Shown: positions 26,010-34,612 of the stretch, piece by piece
How positions within the stretch are numbered: position 1 is the first letter of the stretch
Layout: every line of letters starts with the position of its first letter
From: Marinobacterium profundum
GTDB taxonomy: Bacteria; Pseudomonadota; Gammaproteobacteria; Pseudomonadales; Balneatricaceae
Assembly (NCBI RefSeq): GCF_001528745.1
Contig: NZ_BCNS01000169.1
Location: forward strand, 1 to 36,500
Reading direction: 5' to 3'
Length of the DNA stretch: 36,500 bases
The notes under the pieces: model-generated
What the model was told of the DNA's origin: nothing
What the model saw: the letters and a program-made list of their open reading frames with translations, nothing else
The model's database searches: none
Position numbers and translations under genes: made by a program

Positions 26010-26686
26010 GGCGTTACTCCTCGCAGGTTCAGGCCCGTATTCCCGGATGGTTCGGCCGTCGGCACAGCGATGCGTTGTGGTGCGCCGTCGTAGCAGTCGA
26101 GTGCCAAGCCGAAGGGATTGCGCGTAGGGTCGACATCCAGTCGTACGACCTTGATCGGGTAGCGCACCAGGGCGCGCTTGACCTGCTCTGAGCCGTGATA
26201 CTCGTCCGCACTGATATCGAGCTGGACCACCCAGTCGCGGTCCGACACCACCTGCACGCGTTCAGTGGGGTTGTCGCCGTAGCCGCGGCCGGGAATCTCG
26301 TAGATGCCGCGCACGCGCTGGCGCAGCTCGCCGGTACTGCGGCGGTAGTCGTAGTCGGCCTGGAGGAAGGCGCGGCAGGCGGGGGTGAAGTAGGGCGACA
26401 GGGCATGAAGGTTGCGCGCATAGTCGGCTTCGCCATTCGACGGCCAGCGGTTGAGCTGCTGGAACACATAGAAGGTGAAGGCGTAGATGGACTCCGGGGG
26501 CACCTCCCACCATTTCCTGGAACTGCCGGAGCGCAGGTCCGGCGGCACGTGGATGGTGAGATCCCGTGGCGCACTCCACCATCCGCCTCCCATGATAAGG
26601 GCCAGCAACAGCAAGGCCGCCACGCCGATGCGCAGCGTACGGATATGGGATTGCAGGTGAGCGACTTCGTTCTTGAACCGGCTCAT
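26006..26686 (-). CDS. Inner-membrane transfer protein, PFL_4703 family (VirB8/TraE-like)
   Basis: The 226-residue protein has one N-terminal helix (about 18-36, RIGVAALLLLALIMGGGWW). A periplasmic domain includes VPPESIYAFTFYVFQQLNRW near 63-82 and the LVRYPIKVVRLDVDPTRNPFG stretch. It fits the TraE/VirB8-like class that nucleates the channel. ATG 26686 has GGGAGG five bases before it; the long upstream extension to 26977 lies within the neighbouring gene. It overlaps the next gene by 4 nt. Confidence 0.85.
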   Translation of the reverse strand: MSRFKNEVAHLQSHIRTLRIGVAALLLLALIMGGGWWSAPRDLTIHVPPDLRSGSSRKWWEVPPESIYAFTFYVFQQLNRWPSNGEADYARNLHALSPYFTPACRAFLQADYDYRRSTGELRQRVRGIYEIPGRGYGDNPTERVQVVSDRDWVVQLDISADEYHGSEQVKRALVRYPIKVVRLDVDPTRNPFGLALDCYDGAPQRIAVPTAEPSGNTGLNLRGVTP

Positions 26687-27081
26687 CGGGCCTCCCGTCG
26701 CACCGACCAGGCACCCGAACGGGTGATCAGTGTGTGCCCGCCAACCCATCCGGCCAGCAGGGGATAACGCGACGCCAGCCACCATTGCAGATGCCGGTAC
26801 AGCCAGGTGTCCGGCCGGCCCCGCTTCTGACGGCGCAGAATGCCGCCACCGACATAGATCCCGAGGGCAATCGTCGCGACGATGCAAGTCGGCACCAAGG
26901 CGATGGTCGACAACAGCGAGGCCAGTGGCACCCCGACGGTTAGCCCCAGGGTGGCGGACAGGCCGCAGCAGATCCACAGCTCATCCGCGCTCAGGCCCCG
27001 CACCACCACTGGATGGTGATTGAGCCGATGCGGAAGAAACGTCACCGTACCGTCTGCCTGAATAAGCTCCGCACTGGACAT
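26683..27081 (-). CDS. Conjugative transfer region protein, TIGR03750 family (TraL/VirB3-like)
   Basis: The 132-residue protein has two adjacent membrane helices at about 36-57 and 62-80, a conserved FLPHRLNHHPVVVRGLSADE start and a basic C terminus. This topology corresponds to TraL/VirB3-type inner-membrane proteins. Overlap with the PFL_4703-type gene is ATGA. Confidence 0.8.
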   Translation of the reverse strand: MSSAELIQADGTVTFLPHRLNHHPVVVRGLSADELWICCGLSATLGLTVGVPLASLLSTIALVPTCIVATIALGIYVGGGILRRQKRGRPDTWLYRHLQWWLASRYPLLAGWVGGHTLITRSGAWSVRREAR

Positions 27082-27093
27082 GGCGCGGGCCTC

Positions 27094-27453
27094 CTACAGG
27101 ATGCCGGTGGCTTCGGTGAGCAGCCAGATGCCGATCACCAGCAGCACGGCGCCCACCGCTACGGTCAAGCCGAACTGGCCCCAGGTTTTCCGGCCGGTGT
27201 GGATCTCGGCATAGCTGGAATAGGCGTGGTAGCACACCCCGACGAACATCGATGCGACGACCAGCAGCGCGACCAGCAGCACGATGTCATAGCCGTAGTT
27301 GCGGATCGTCTCCATGATGCCGCTGCCGGTACCCCGGGACGGGTTCTCCAGCGTGGGCAGGCCCAGCGCAAAGGACGGCGCAGACAGCGCGACGGTGTTC
27401 AAGGCAATGACGGAGCGATACAGCAAACGGGGAAGGACGTAGTGAGGATTCAT
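27094..27453 (-). CDS. Pilin-like membrane protein, PFL_4702 family (TIGR03745)
   Basis: The 119-residue protein has an N-terminal export signal (VIALNTVALSAPSFALG, cleavage near residue 29). Two membrane helices lie at about 55-75 and 95-115, with RNYGYDIVLLVALLVVASMF. This looks like a VirB2-type pilin-related or membrane subunit. The open frame reaches a GTG at 27474 that overlaps the upstream stop. The ATG at 27453 with AAGGTG upstream and the signal peptide is preferred. Confidence 0.78.
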   Translation of the reverse strand: MNPHYVLPRLLYRSVIALNTVALSAPSFALGLPTLENPSRGTGSGIMETIRNYGYDIVLLVALLVVASMFVGVCYHAYSSYAEIHTGRKTWGQFGLTVAVGAVLLVIGIWLLTEATGIL

Positions 27454-27470
27454 GTTCGAGCACCTTCGGG

Positions 27471-27704
27471 TCACGAGAGCAGGAAGAACGTCAGTACCAG
27501 GTACAAGGCGACAAAGCGCACCACGACACCGAAGAACTGACGCTGGTTGATACGGCTTTCAGCCCAGCCGACATAGGCTGTGCGGATGGCCCAAGCGCCC
27601 CACAGCAGCAGGACGGCGAATACCGTGCCCACCAGGACGGTGGCCATCAGCGCCGGAGTGATGCCGCTGCTGGCCTGAAAGGCAGAGAGTTGTGCGGCGG
27701 TCAT
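27471..27704 (-). CDS. Small membrane protein, PFL_4701 family (TIGR03758)
   Basis: The 77-residue protein has two membrane helices (about 16-37 and 58-77) flanking RTAYVGWAESRINQRQFFG. This is the typical PFL_4701 pattern of PFGI-1-type ICEs and is probably the pilin candidate or its partner. ATG 27704 has GGAGGAG upstream and overlaps the RAQPRD gene stop by 4 nt. The long frame from 28064 is antisense-free extension inside the neighbour and is rejected. Confidence 0.82.
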   Translation of the reverse strand: MTAAQLSAFQASSGITPALMATVLVGTVFAVLLLWGAWAIRTAYVGWAESRINQRQFFGVVVRFVALYLVLTFFLLS

Positions 27705-28057
27705 GGCCGCTCCTCCGGATAGGACTCGGCGCGGTACTGACCACTCAGCGCGGTGGGGTCTCTGGGCTGGGCACGAGAGGGAGCGAGGTAGTCCCGGATG
27801 CCGGCGCGCACCCGTGTCAGATCTGCGCGCAGGCGCGGATAGTCGAAGTGGTAACGATTGCCGGCCGTGAAGGGAGTGGATGCCGCACTCTGTTCGACCA
27901 GCCGCTCCAAGGCATCGAGCTGACGCAGTGCGGCGGCCAGTGCCTGGCGCTGCAGCGGTGCATCTTCCGCGCAGGCCTTCGGCATGGCCCCCATCAGGGA
28001 GACCAGGAAAAACAGTGCGCAGCCGTGGGCGGCACGCGATCGAGATGAAAGCACCAT
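27701..28057 (-). CDS. RAQPRD-family exported protein (TIGR01690)
   Basis: The 118-residue protein contains the exact family motif RAQPRD near residue 94, followed by PTALSGQY. An N-terminal signal sequence (ALFFLVSLMGAMPKACA) ends near residue 30, and LDALERLVEQ is a short helix. AAGGA lies upstream of ATG 28057. The protein is periplasmic and its function is unknown. A 116-bp gap to the preceding gene on the left-reading strand shows no other gene. Confidence 0.85.
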   Translation of the reverse strand: MVLSSRSRAAHGCALFFLVSLMGAMPKACAEDAPLQRQALAAALRQLDALERLVEQSAASTPFTAGNRYHFDYPRLRADLTRVRAGIRDYLAPSRAQPRDPTALSGQYRAESYPEERP

Positions 28058-28173
28058 CGCGCATTCCTTCGTCAGATCAGCAATGGCGTAATGGTGAGGG
28101 AGTTCAAATGCTCAGGCTGCAAACAATAAGAACACGGGGAGTACCGCATTATCAGGGGCGTAAGAAGAGACGA

Positions 28174-28923
28174 TTACAAATACTTCTTGAAGCTCCCGGT
28201 GGTGAGGTTAACCGCCAGCCCCAGCAGTGCCGCGCTGGGCAGCAGGATCAGCAGCGGATGCAGCGACACCGGTAACGTCAAATAGACCACCCAGGGCAAT
28301 ACGACCAGCGGCATCAGCGACGCTTTGGCCCGGTGATAGACAAAGCCTGACTCTCTGCCTGCGCCGAACTTGCGCACATCGCGCCGCACCAGACCATCGA
28401 CACAGCCGACGAAAGCCGCCATCAGGAATAGCGGCAGGGTTAGCGTCAGCACAAGCAGCCGCACTCCAAAGGTCAGGGTCGTAAACGCGGCAGCGATCAG
28501 GTAACGCTCGGCCCAGACATAGGCCTGGCTGATGTAATAGCGGACATTTCGGGTGCTTCCCTGGCTGGGTGTTCGGGCCCGCTCAGCGGTGTTGCCCATC
28601 CGCTGCAACAGCCCTGTCTTGATAAAAATCCAGTCGTAGCCGGTTTTCACCAGTCGGTGCGCCGTGCGTCCTGGCTCCTGTACCAGGGCGCTACGCGTGA
28701 AGTGGCTCGACAGCTGTCCCAGCTCGTACTGCAGCATGGCCTGAGAATGGCGCCAGCCCTGGTCGCGCCAGACCAGGTGCATCCCCACGCACTCGATCAG
28801 GATCGAGATCAGCAAGGAGCCGACCAGTACGCCCATCATCCGAAATGGCAAGGTGATAATACCGCCAAGCAGGCCCTGACGGCGGGCTTGCTGACGCTGG
28901 GCGGTGGTGGCGGGATCGTTCAT
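28174..28923 (-). CDS. Integrating conjugative element membrane protein, PFL_4697 family (TIGR03747, DUF4400)
   Basis: The 249-residue protein has about four membrane helices, at about 20-48, 140-158, 160-180 and 203-240. VWAERYLIAAAFTTLTFGVRL, then DGLVRRDVRKFGAGRESGF and YHRAKAS, are the usual family signatures. It follows traD with a 4-nt overlap, so it is probably a partner of the coupling protein at the inner membrane. Confidence 0.85.
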   Translation of the reverse strand: MNDPATTAQRQQARRQGLLGGIITLPFRMMGVLVGSLLISILIECVGMHLVWRDQGWRHSQAMLQYELGQLSSHFTRSALVQEPGRTAHRLVKTGYDWIFIKTGLLQRMGNTAERARTPSQGSTRNVRYYISQAYVWAERYLIAAAFTTLTFGVRLLVLTLTLPLFLMAAFVGCVDGLVRRDVRKFGAGRESGFVYHRAKASLMPLVVLPWVVYLTLPVSLHPLLILLPSAALLGLAVNLTTGSFKKYL

Positions 28924-31082
28924 GAGGGAGCTTCAGCCTGGCCGGTGTCGTCATGGGTCGGGTCGTCGAGCAGGTCGTCCGGCAGCGGCTGGTCCTGTAA
29001 GCCGGGCGCGCCCAGGTTTTCCCACCACTGTCCGGTTTCGGTATAGCGCTGGCGCATGTAGCCTGCGAGCTGCTGTAGATCCTGCGGCATGGCCTCGTCC
29101 GGGTCGGGGGCCGGCAACGGCATGCGGACTTTCCAGAGATTGCCACCCTGTAGCAGCGCGAAGCACTGGCCCTTGGGAAGGCCGACCAGGTGCGAGGGCT
29201 CGATCATCGGTACGCTCGACATGCTGATGCGGTCCTGGGTGTTGGAGGTGAAATCGGTCGAACCGTGGATGTCGGAGCTGTCGGTGGCGCCGCTGACCAC
29301 CGTTGTGGTGTAAACCTCCACCTTGGGCAACTGCCGCGTGAGCAACTCGGCGGTGGCGGTCTCGCGTACCCGCAGCATGAAGAGATTATTGAAGTTGCCC
29401 ACCACCTGGCCCGCCTTGGCGCGGTTGCCGATGCGCGCCTCGATGTCACTGAGGGTCTGGGTGTAGGCGGTGACCTGGATACCGGCGCCGCCGCCTTTGT
29501 TGACCATCGGGATGAACTCGTCCCCCATCAACTCATTGAACTCGTCGGCATGGACGTTGATCGGTACCTTGGCGTCGGTCTTGGCTTCAGGCAGGCCATC
29601 GTCGATGCCGAACTTGTAGATGTGCCCGGCGACCGACACCAGGTCGCTGAACATCGAGTTGCCGACAGCCGCGGCCACCTCGGCATCGGACAGTGCATCC
29701 AGGCCCACGTAAACCACGGCGCGTTTGCGGATGATCTGCATCCAGTCGAAGATTGGCCTCGGGTCCGTCAGATCCGCGTAGTTCGGAGCCAGCAGCTGGG
29801 CGATCTTGCCGCTGGTGAGCTTTTCCAGCAGTGGCAGCAGTGAGGCGACGATCTTGTCGAAATAGGTGCGGTCGTAACGCACCGCCGAGCGCAAGCCATC
29901 GAGCACCGGGTCGTAGTTCCGCACCTGGCCCAGGTATTGTTCGAGCGCAATCACACGCTTCTCCCGTCCCATCATGTTGCGCGGAATCGTCCGGTCGTTG
30001 AGCCGGGCCTCGATCTGCACGATGACTTCCCACGCCTTCGGTTCGGTCCTGGCGAAGTAATGCTGCGCATACTCGATAAAGAGCGCGTCGATGTTGATGA
30101 CGTGGCGCTGGATCAGCAGGTAGTCCGGCCGCTGTCCCAGTTCGATCAGGGCCCGGGCGATGATATTGACGAAGCGCCAGGCAAACTCGCGAAAGGCCGC
30201 CGAATTACCCTCGCCGGAGAGCTGACCGGCGATGCGCGTGGCCACCTCGGAGATGCGCCCGAACCGGCCCACCGCGTTGTAGCGGGCGCTGATATCCGGC
30301 CAGCCGAGATGGAACACGTAGAACGCGCTGTCGCGCCCGGCACGCTGGGCTTCCACGTACATCCGCTTCAGCAGGTCCGCATCCCCCTTGGGGTCGAAGA
30401 CAATGACGACCTCGTGCTCGCCGGCTGCATTCTGGCGCCGGATGTCCTGGGTGATGAACAGCTCGGCCAACCGTGTCTTGCCGACGCGGGTGGTGCCCAG
30501 CACCAGCGAATGGCCGACCCGCTCCCCCAGCGGCAGGCTGACGTCGACTTCGTACGGCTCGATGCCGTGCAGCCGCGGCAGGCCACCAACTGGCGGCAGC
30601 GGCTGCACCGGGTTGAATGGCACATCCCAACGGGTGAGTTTGGCGAGATGGGGCAGCGGAAAGGGCGCGAACTCCAGCCGCTCTTCCAGACGCCGTGCCA
30701 GGCGGTAGGCCGGCGTCGGCTCGACATAACAGCGGAACTCGGGTCTGTAGGTCTGCATCAGCCGATGGGTATGCCGTTGCTCCCACAGGAACCCTTTGCC
30801 GATAAACAGACGCTGCTGGCTGACCGGCACGGCACTGCTGGTCATCCGATAGCGCGGCAGGCGGCGGATATTGCGCCGGTAGCGCAGGATGACCAGGGCC
30901 TCACGCAGCCGGATGGCGCCGAAGGTGGCGAACGCTAGCGCGCTGCCGATGCCCATCAGTGGATTCAGCGCCAGCGACCAGGGGGCCACCAGGCACAGCA
31001 GCGTGCAGCCGGCGCAGACCGCTACGGTATAGAGCTCCACCGCGGGGCGCAGCAGGACCTCGACCGGCTGGGTCTGCGCCAT
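28920..31082 (-). CDS. traD: Conjugative coupling protein TraD (TOL/ICE family)
   Basis: The 720-residue type IV coupling protein has two N-terminal helices (about 15-60), Walker A LGTTRVGKTR near 195-204 and Walker B VIVFDPKGD near 226-234. It passes relaxase-bound DNA to the secretion channel. The C terminus is acidic (LLDDPTHDDTGQAEAPS), as in coupling proteins that contact relaxases. Two starts compete: a TTG at 31097, overlapping the upstream stop, and ATG 31082 just after the upstream TGA. Neither has a good ribosome site, so translation is likely coupled. The ATG is used here. Confidence 0.92.
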   Translation of the reverse strand: MAQTQPVEVLLRPAVELYTVAVCAGCTLLCLVAPWSLALNPLMGIGSALAFATFGAIRLREALVILRYRRNIRRLPRYRMTSSAVPVSQQRLFIGKGFLWEQRHTHRLMQTYRPEFRCYVEPTPAYRLARRLEERLEFAPFPLPHLAKLTRWDVPFNPVQPLPPVGGLPRLHGIEPYEVDVSLPLGERVGHSLVLGTTRVGKTRLAELFITQDIRRQNAAGEHEVVIVFDPKGDADLLKRMYVEAQRAGRDSAFYVFHLGWPDISARYNAVGRFGRISEVATRIAGQLSGEGNSAAFREFAWRFVNIIARALIELGQRPDYLLIQRHVINIDALFIEYAQHYFARTEPKAWEVIVQIEARLNDRTIPRNMMGREKRVIALEQYLGQVRNYDPVLDGLRSAVRYDRTYFDKIVASLLPLLEKLTSGKIAQLLAPNYADLTDPRPIFDWMQIIRKRAVVYVGLDALSDAEVAAAVGNSMFSDLVSVAGHIYKFGIDDGLPEAKTDAKVPINVHADEFNELMGDEFIPMVNKGGGAGIQVTAYTQTLSDIEARIGNRAKAGQVVGNFNNLFMLRVRETATAELLTRQLPKVEVYTTTVVSGATDSSDIHGSTDFTSNTQDRISMSSVPMIEPSHLVGLPKGQCFALLQGGNLWKVRMPLPAPDPDEAMPQDLQQLAGYMRQRYTETGQWWENLGAPGLQDQPLPDDLLDDPTHDDTGQAEAPS

Positions 31083-31086
31083 AACG

Positions 31087-31626
31087 TCATTGCTCAATGC
31101 CGGTGCTGGTGACCAGCGCCGGGTAGTGCCGCAGACCCAGTCGATCGGCCAGGTCGTCGGCGGGAACCGGTGAGAGCCTTACTGCGGGAACAATCTGGCG
31201 CAACTGCTCGAGTCCCTCCGCGGTCTCTACATTCACCACCAGACCCACGGCGCCACGATCCTGCAATGTAGCCGCATGACGACTAAGCCAAGCGCGTGAG
31301 GTCGCGTCGTCGCCGACCAAGAAGAACGGTTGCAGGCCGGGGGCCTCGAGCGTGCGGCGGGCGACAATGCCCGGTGTCAGCTTCAGGCTGCGCACGGGCA
31401 GCATGTCCGCTTCGCTGACGGTCGTCGCGGGAGGCTGTGGGACAACGAGGGTCGGCTCGATCGGCAGCTGCGAGAGGGGCTGCAGGTTGAGCGCTTCATA
31501 GTAGGGCAGGGCGGAGGTGCCGCCGCGGTCGTCCACAACAATCAGCAGTTCGGCCGCTTGCAGTGGCAGCGCGCACAGGGGCAGCGAGAGAGTCAGGATG
31601 CGAACGGACAGGATGGGTGTGGTCAT
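31087..31626 (-). CDS. Integrating conjugative element protein, PFL_4695 family (TIGR03765)
   Basis: The 179-residue exported protein has a signal peptide to about residue 24 (LSLPLCALPLQAAE). A conserved core includes VDDRGGTSALPYYEALNLQP near 31-50 and a C-terminal RLGLRHYPALVTSTGIEQ, a thioredoxin-fold-like ending. It overlaps the transglycosylase gene by 4 nt and precedes traD. Role in the periplasm unknown. Confidence 0.82.
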   Translation of the reverse strand: MTTPILSVRILTLSLPLCALPLQAAELLIVVDDRGGTSALPYYEALNLQPLSQLPIEPTLVVPQPPATTVSEADMLPVRSLKLTPGIVARRTLEAPGLQPFFLVGDDATSRAWLSRHAATLQDRGAVGLVVNVETAEGLEQLRQIVPAVRLSPVPADDLADRLGLRHYPALVTSTGIEQ

Positions 31627-32216
31627 GGTGCTTCTGTCTCCAGCAAAGCGGCGTGCGTCGGGCCGGAGCGGCCCAGCACGCGCTCGAGGTGTTGGGCGAC
31701 ACGGGTCTTATAGCGTGCGGCGGGCGCCCCGCCGGCGGGCCGATGGTAGCGACCGACGGCCAGCAACCAGTCCTCTCCTTCGGTGTGCTGTTCGCGCAGG
31801 ATCGCGGCAGCGATCGCCAGGTTGTGGTAGGGGTCGAGCAGATCGCAGGGATGGCGATAGTGGCGCTTTTGGTACCCCAGGTTGATCTGGCCGAGGCCGG
31901 CGTCGATGCGCGTGGGCGGCACTTCACGCAACGCCTGGTGCAGGCCGGCGCAGGCCGCGGTCCGGTTTGCAAAACGGCGCGTCTCGCCCGCGACGTTCAA
32001 CGACCAGGGCCAGGGAACAAGCCGGTTGTGGCGCCGGATACCGCTCTCCTGCAGCGCCACCGCATACAGCACCGTCGATGGGATGCCGGCGCGTTGCGCG
32101 GCAAGCTGGTAGGCTGGGGGCGGGATCTCCCGCGCATGGCAAAATATGGCGGGCACCAGACAGACCACGAACAGTATTGCCTGCAACGCGCCTATGCGTA
32201 TTACTGCCGCTGCCAT
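31623..32216 (-). CDS. Lytic transglycosylase of the conjugation system (SLT domain)
   Basis: The 197-residue exported protein has a signal (LQAILFVVCLVPAIFCHA) and the SLT core: catalytic Glu in ALQESGIRR near residue 57, GLGQINLGY near 107-115, and AVGRYHRPAG near the end. It cuts peptidoglycan so that the channel can cross the wall. It overlaps the upstream gene by 16 bp. Size and position match PilT/VirB1-like proteins in this ICE type. Confidence 0.9.
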   Translation of the reverse strand: MAAAVIRIGALQAILFVVCLVPAIFCHAREIPPPAYQLAAQRAGIPSTVLYAVALQESGIRRHNRLVPWPWSLNVAGETRRFANRTAACAGLHQALREVPPTRIDAGLGQINLGYQKRHYRHPCDLLDPYHNLAIAAAILREQHTEGEDWLLAVGRYHRPAGGAPAARYKTRVAQHLERVLGRSGPTHAALLETEAP

Positions 32217-32911
32217 TGCCCGTCCACCTGCCGGACGATGGCGGGCAGGTCACCGGCGAGGCCGAGCGATTGCCAGCGGCCGGCATCATGATTGAGGGTG
32301 ATGGCGCCGCTGCGCACCTTGGCTGGATTGATACCGGTACCGCGTGCCCAGTCACGAATACGGGCATCATCGGTGTGATCGCTGACCATATAGAGATCAA
32401 ATTCGGTACCGGATTCTTGTAACCGCTGCACCATCTGGTCGCAGGCATGGCAGTCATCACGGACGAACACCGCCGGACGGCCACTGCCCGTCAGGCTCAC
32501 GCTGCCAGGCATGGCATCGGGCAGGTTGACCCGTAGCACGCCGGGATAGCGCCGTTGCCAGGCCGCGTCATAGGCCCGCTGGTAGTTCAGCAGTTTTTCG
32601 ACCCGCTGCGCTTCGGCCTGTACCTGGAGGTCGGCATAGCGACGGCGCTCGTCGTCCGAACGCGTCTCGATACCCAGGGCCGTGAGCGGGTCGAGGTTGG
32701 GCGAGTAGATACCCAGTGGCCCTTCCATCAGCTCGCGGTAGCGCGTCCATTCGTCCGAGCGCAATCCCCAGTCCCGAGCCAGGCGCGTGTCCCGGCTTTT
32801 CTCGAGCTGGGTTTGTGTCACTTGGGATGTACTGATCGCAGGCGGTTGCGCCGAAACCATAGCAGGCACGACGATCAGCCATGCAAAAACGAGGCGTGTC
32901 GGAGTTTTCAT
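32201..32911 (-). CDS. Integrating conjugative element protein, PFL_4693 family, thioredoxin-like CxxC
   Basis: The 236-residue exported protein has a signal to about residue 22. A helical part (about 35-120) includes WGLRSDEWTRYRELMEGPLG. A C-terminal thioredoxin-like domain carries CHAC in RDDCHACDQMVQRL near 151-165. It may handle disulphides of cysteine-rich transfer proteins such as the TraU-like one. The ribosome site of ATG 32911 is weak (GGGG), and 13 bp separate it from the upstream gene. Confidence 0.85.
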   Translation of the reverse strand: MKTPTRLVFAWLIVVPAMVSAQPPAISTSQVTQTQLEKSRDTRLARDWGLRSDEWTRYRELMEGPLGIYSPNLDPLTALGIETRSDDERRRYADLQVQAEAQRVEKLLNYQRAYDAAWQRRYPGVLRVNLPDAMPGSVSLTGSGRPAVFVRDDCHACDQMVQRLQESGTEFDLYMVSDHTDDARIRDWARGTGINPAKVRSGAITLNHDAGRWQSLGLAGDLPAIVRQVDGQWQRQ

Positions 32912-32924
32912 ATCATGGCCCCAC

Positions 32925-33581
32925 TCACGGAATCGCCAGTCGACGCGTCTGCTTACCGGTGCTAAACACTGCGGTGTTTGCTTCTAGGGACTCCAAAACC
33001 CAGAGGCCCAGAGTCTCGCCGGGTAGGAGCACCTGAATCTGATCGGCCGTCAGTTTACCGGCGGTCGGAGCGATGGACAGGGCACGTTGCCCCGCACGCA
33101 GCTCAATGCCCAGCACTTGAAAGGGAAAGGGTTCTTTTCTGGGGTGTGTAGCTACCGCTGGTTTGGCTTTGGGCCGCGCCTGAACCGGTGCCGCCGGCTG
33201 GACGGTTGCCGGCCGGGCTTTCAGCTGCGCGATCTCGATGCGCAACGCGTCCAGTTGTTCCACTCCCACGCGTTCGGTGAGCGTCTGCTCCACGTGTGTC
33301 ACGCGCGCATCCAGTGCGTGCCGAATGCTCTGCAATGCCGCCACGGTAGCGAATTCGGGCTGGGCTTGAATAGTCTCCACGGCGTCAACTAACGCTGTCA
33401 TACGGGCCTCGAGGCTGTGTAATTGCCTCTGTCCGGTCTCCACCTGCTCCTGGCTGGCCTGCTCCGATACCAAGTGATAGCCCATAATCGCGGCCACACT
33501 CAGTCCGAGCAGCCAAGTCAGCATCAGGAAAGTCACAAATGAGGCGTTGCGCGAACGTACTGGATTGGAAGCTCCGCTCAT
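32925..33581 (-). CDS. Membrane-anchored coiled-coil protein of the ICE transfer region
   Basis: The 218-residue protein has a single N-terminal helix (about 14-36, FVTFLMLTWLLGLSVAAIMG) and a coiled coil (about 38-110). A Pro/Ala/Lys-rich linker (about 120-150) leads to a small C-terminal domain beginning PFPFQVLGIELRAGQRALS. ATG 33581 has GGAGGT six bases upstream and overlaps the PilL-type stop by 4 nt. Such a protein commonly follows pilL in these elements and may join the type IV pilus or core complex; function is not known. Confidence 0.75.
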   Translation of the reverse strand: MSGASNPVRSRNASFVTFLMLTWLLGLSVAAIMGYHLVSEQASQEQVETGQRQLHSLEARMTALVDAVETIQAQPEFATVAALQSIRHALDARVTHVEQTLTERVGVEQLDALRIEIAQLKARPATVQPAAPVQARPKAKPAVATHPRKEPFPFQVLGIELRAGQRALSIAPTAGKLTADQIQVLLPGETLGLWVLESLEANTAVFSTGKQTRRLAIP

Positions 33582-34159
33582 GGCTGACCTCCAGCCGTAG
33601 CAGAAAGGGTTGTGGATGGTTTGACTGTCGATGCGTCGACAGCCGGCGGGGCCAAATCGGTTGTGTCGGCGCGAACGAAGCACAGCTGCCGCGTAACGTC
33701 GTCGACTTGCAAATACCAGGCGGGTCCTGCCAACGTCAGTAGGGCATCGTGCAGAAAGAGGGGGCCGAGTTGTCGATGTGCTGCCGGTAGAGGAAGATCA
33801 TACAGCGACGCAATAGAAGGGTCGTCCTCGCAAAGGCTGTAGCCAGAGCGCTGCAGCAGGTGACGCAATGCGTCGCCGACTGTCGCCTGCAAGGTGGCAG
33901 GCATGGATACGTCGACGACCTGTAACAGCAGGTTTTGCTGGGCGACCTGTGGGGCCAGCTCTACCAGGGTGTAACGGCCATACCGGACGACAGGGATCCA
34001 GTCGCGAGGTACGGGCAGTACCTGAATTTCAGGCTCTTGCTCCATGGTTGGTGGTGCAACGGATGAGGTGGCACAGCTGCTGGTCAGGGTAACGGCGAAC
34101 AGGCCGGCAATAATGGCAGCGTACCGAATTGGTGGAAAGTGAAGACAGATGGCTGACAT
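33578..34159 (-). CDS. pilL: PilL-like N-terminal lipoprotein (TIGR03748)
   Basis: The 193-residue lipoprotein has lipobox LTSSC (Cys29). The conserved PilL region carries GRYTLVELAPQVAQQNLLLQ near 61-80, TVGDALRHLLQRSGYSLC near 93-110 and LHDALLTLAGPAWYLQVDD near 136-154. It is the first gene of the leftward transfer operon in this window. Relatives are followed on the other side by the conjugative pilus genes (pilM to pilV), which are absent here, so the element is cut at this point. Upstream ribosome site is weak (GGGGACGACCGC). Confidence 0.85.
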   Translation of the reverse strand: MSAICLHFPPIRYAAIIAGLFAVTLTSSCATSSVAPPTMEQEPEIQVLPVPRDWIPVVRYGRYTLVELAPQVAQQNLLLQVVDVSMPATLQATVGDALRHLLQRSGYSLCEDDPSIASLYDLPLPAAHRQLGPLFLHDALLTLAGPAWYLQVDDVTRQLCFVRADTTDLAPPAVDASTVKPSTTLSATAGGQP

Positions 34160-34612
34160 GCGGTCGTCCCCTGGGGCTGTGAGTTGGCAGCATCACAGGG
34201 GAGGGCGATCGTATCAGCAGACAATGGGAACTGTAGGTATACCGGATTCCAGTGGTTGAGTTAGTAAAGCTACACCGCTGGCATCGACCGATTTGGGTAC
34301 CGGAACTGATTCATCGCAACTGTTGGGCTGTAGCTGAACAGTGGGCCATGATTGTCGCTTTGGCCCAAAGTGGATATTGCGTTACTGCCTCATGAGTGAC
34401 CAGGTGGTGATTTTGGTTAGACGAGTGAAAGCAGGGTGGCCTATGCTGTTCTGGCTAATCAAATCAGCGGGAGGACAGGGATGCTCTACATGGGCGCCAA
34501 TGTATGTTTGGGAATGGTGGTCAACTACGCGCTCTCCAATGGAGCAGTTCCATCAACAGTCACTTCCAAATAGGAAGCATATGCCGCAAGGCCATTAGGC
34601 AAGGAGCCACCC
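34160..34612. other. Spacer between pilL and the DUF4041 gene
   Basis: This 453-bp spacer has no recognisable protein homology, tRNA or attachment site. The only candidate is a 30-codon frame at 34481-34573 with a good GGAGGA ribosome site. The spacer is lower in GC than the transfer genes and marks the edge of the colinear ICE block. Confidence 0.7.
34481..34573 (+). CDS. Possible small protein (30 residues), unknown
   Basis: A complete frame MLYMGANVCLGMVVNYALSN... ending in PSTVTSK begins at ATG 34481, five bases after GGAGGA. The first 20 residues are mildly hydrophobic. It is not recognised. The good ribosome site and position 39 bp before the nuclease gene are the only support. Confidence 0.3.
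   Translation: MLYMGANVCLGMVVNYALSNGAVPSTVTSK

Noticed and set aside
34160-34480. Search for a tRNA or attachment site at the ICE edge
   Set aside because: No cloverleaf-like sequence and no direct repeat matching the other edge of the block could be seen.
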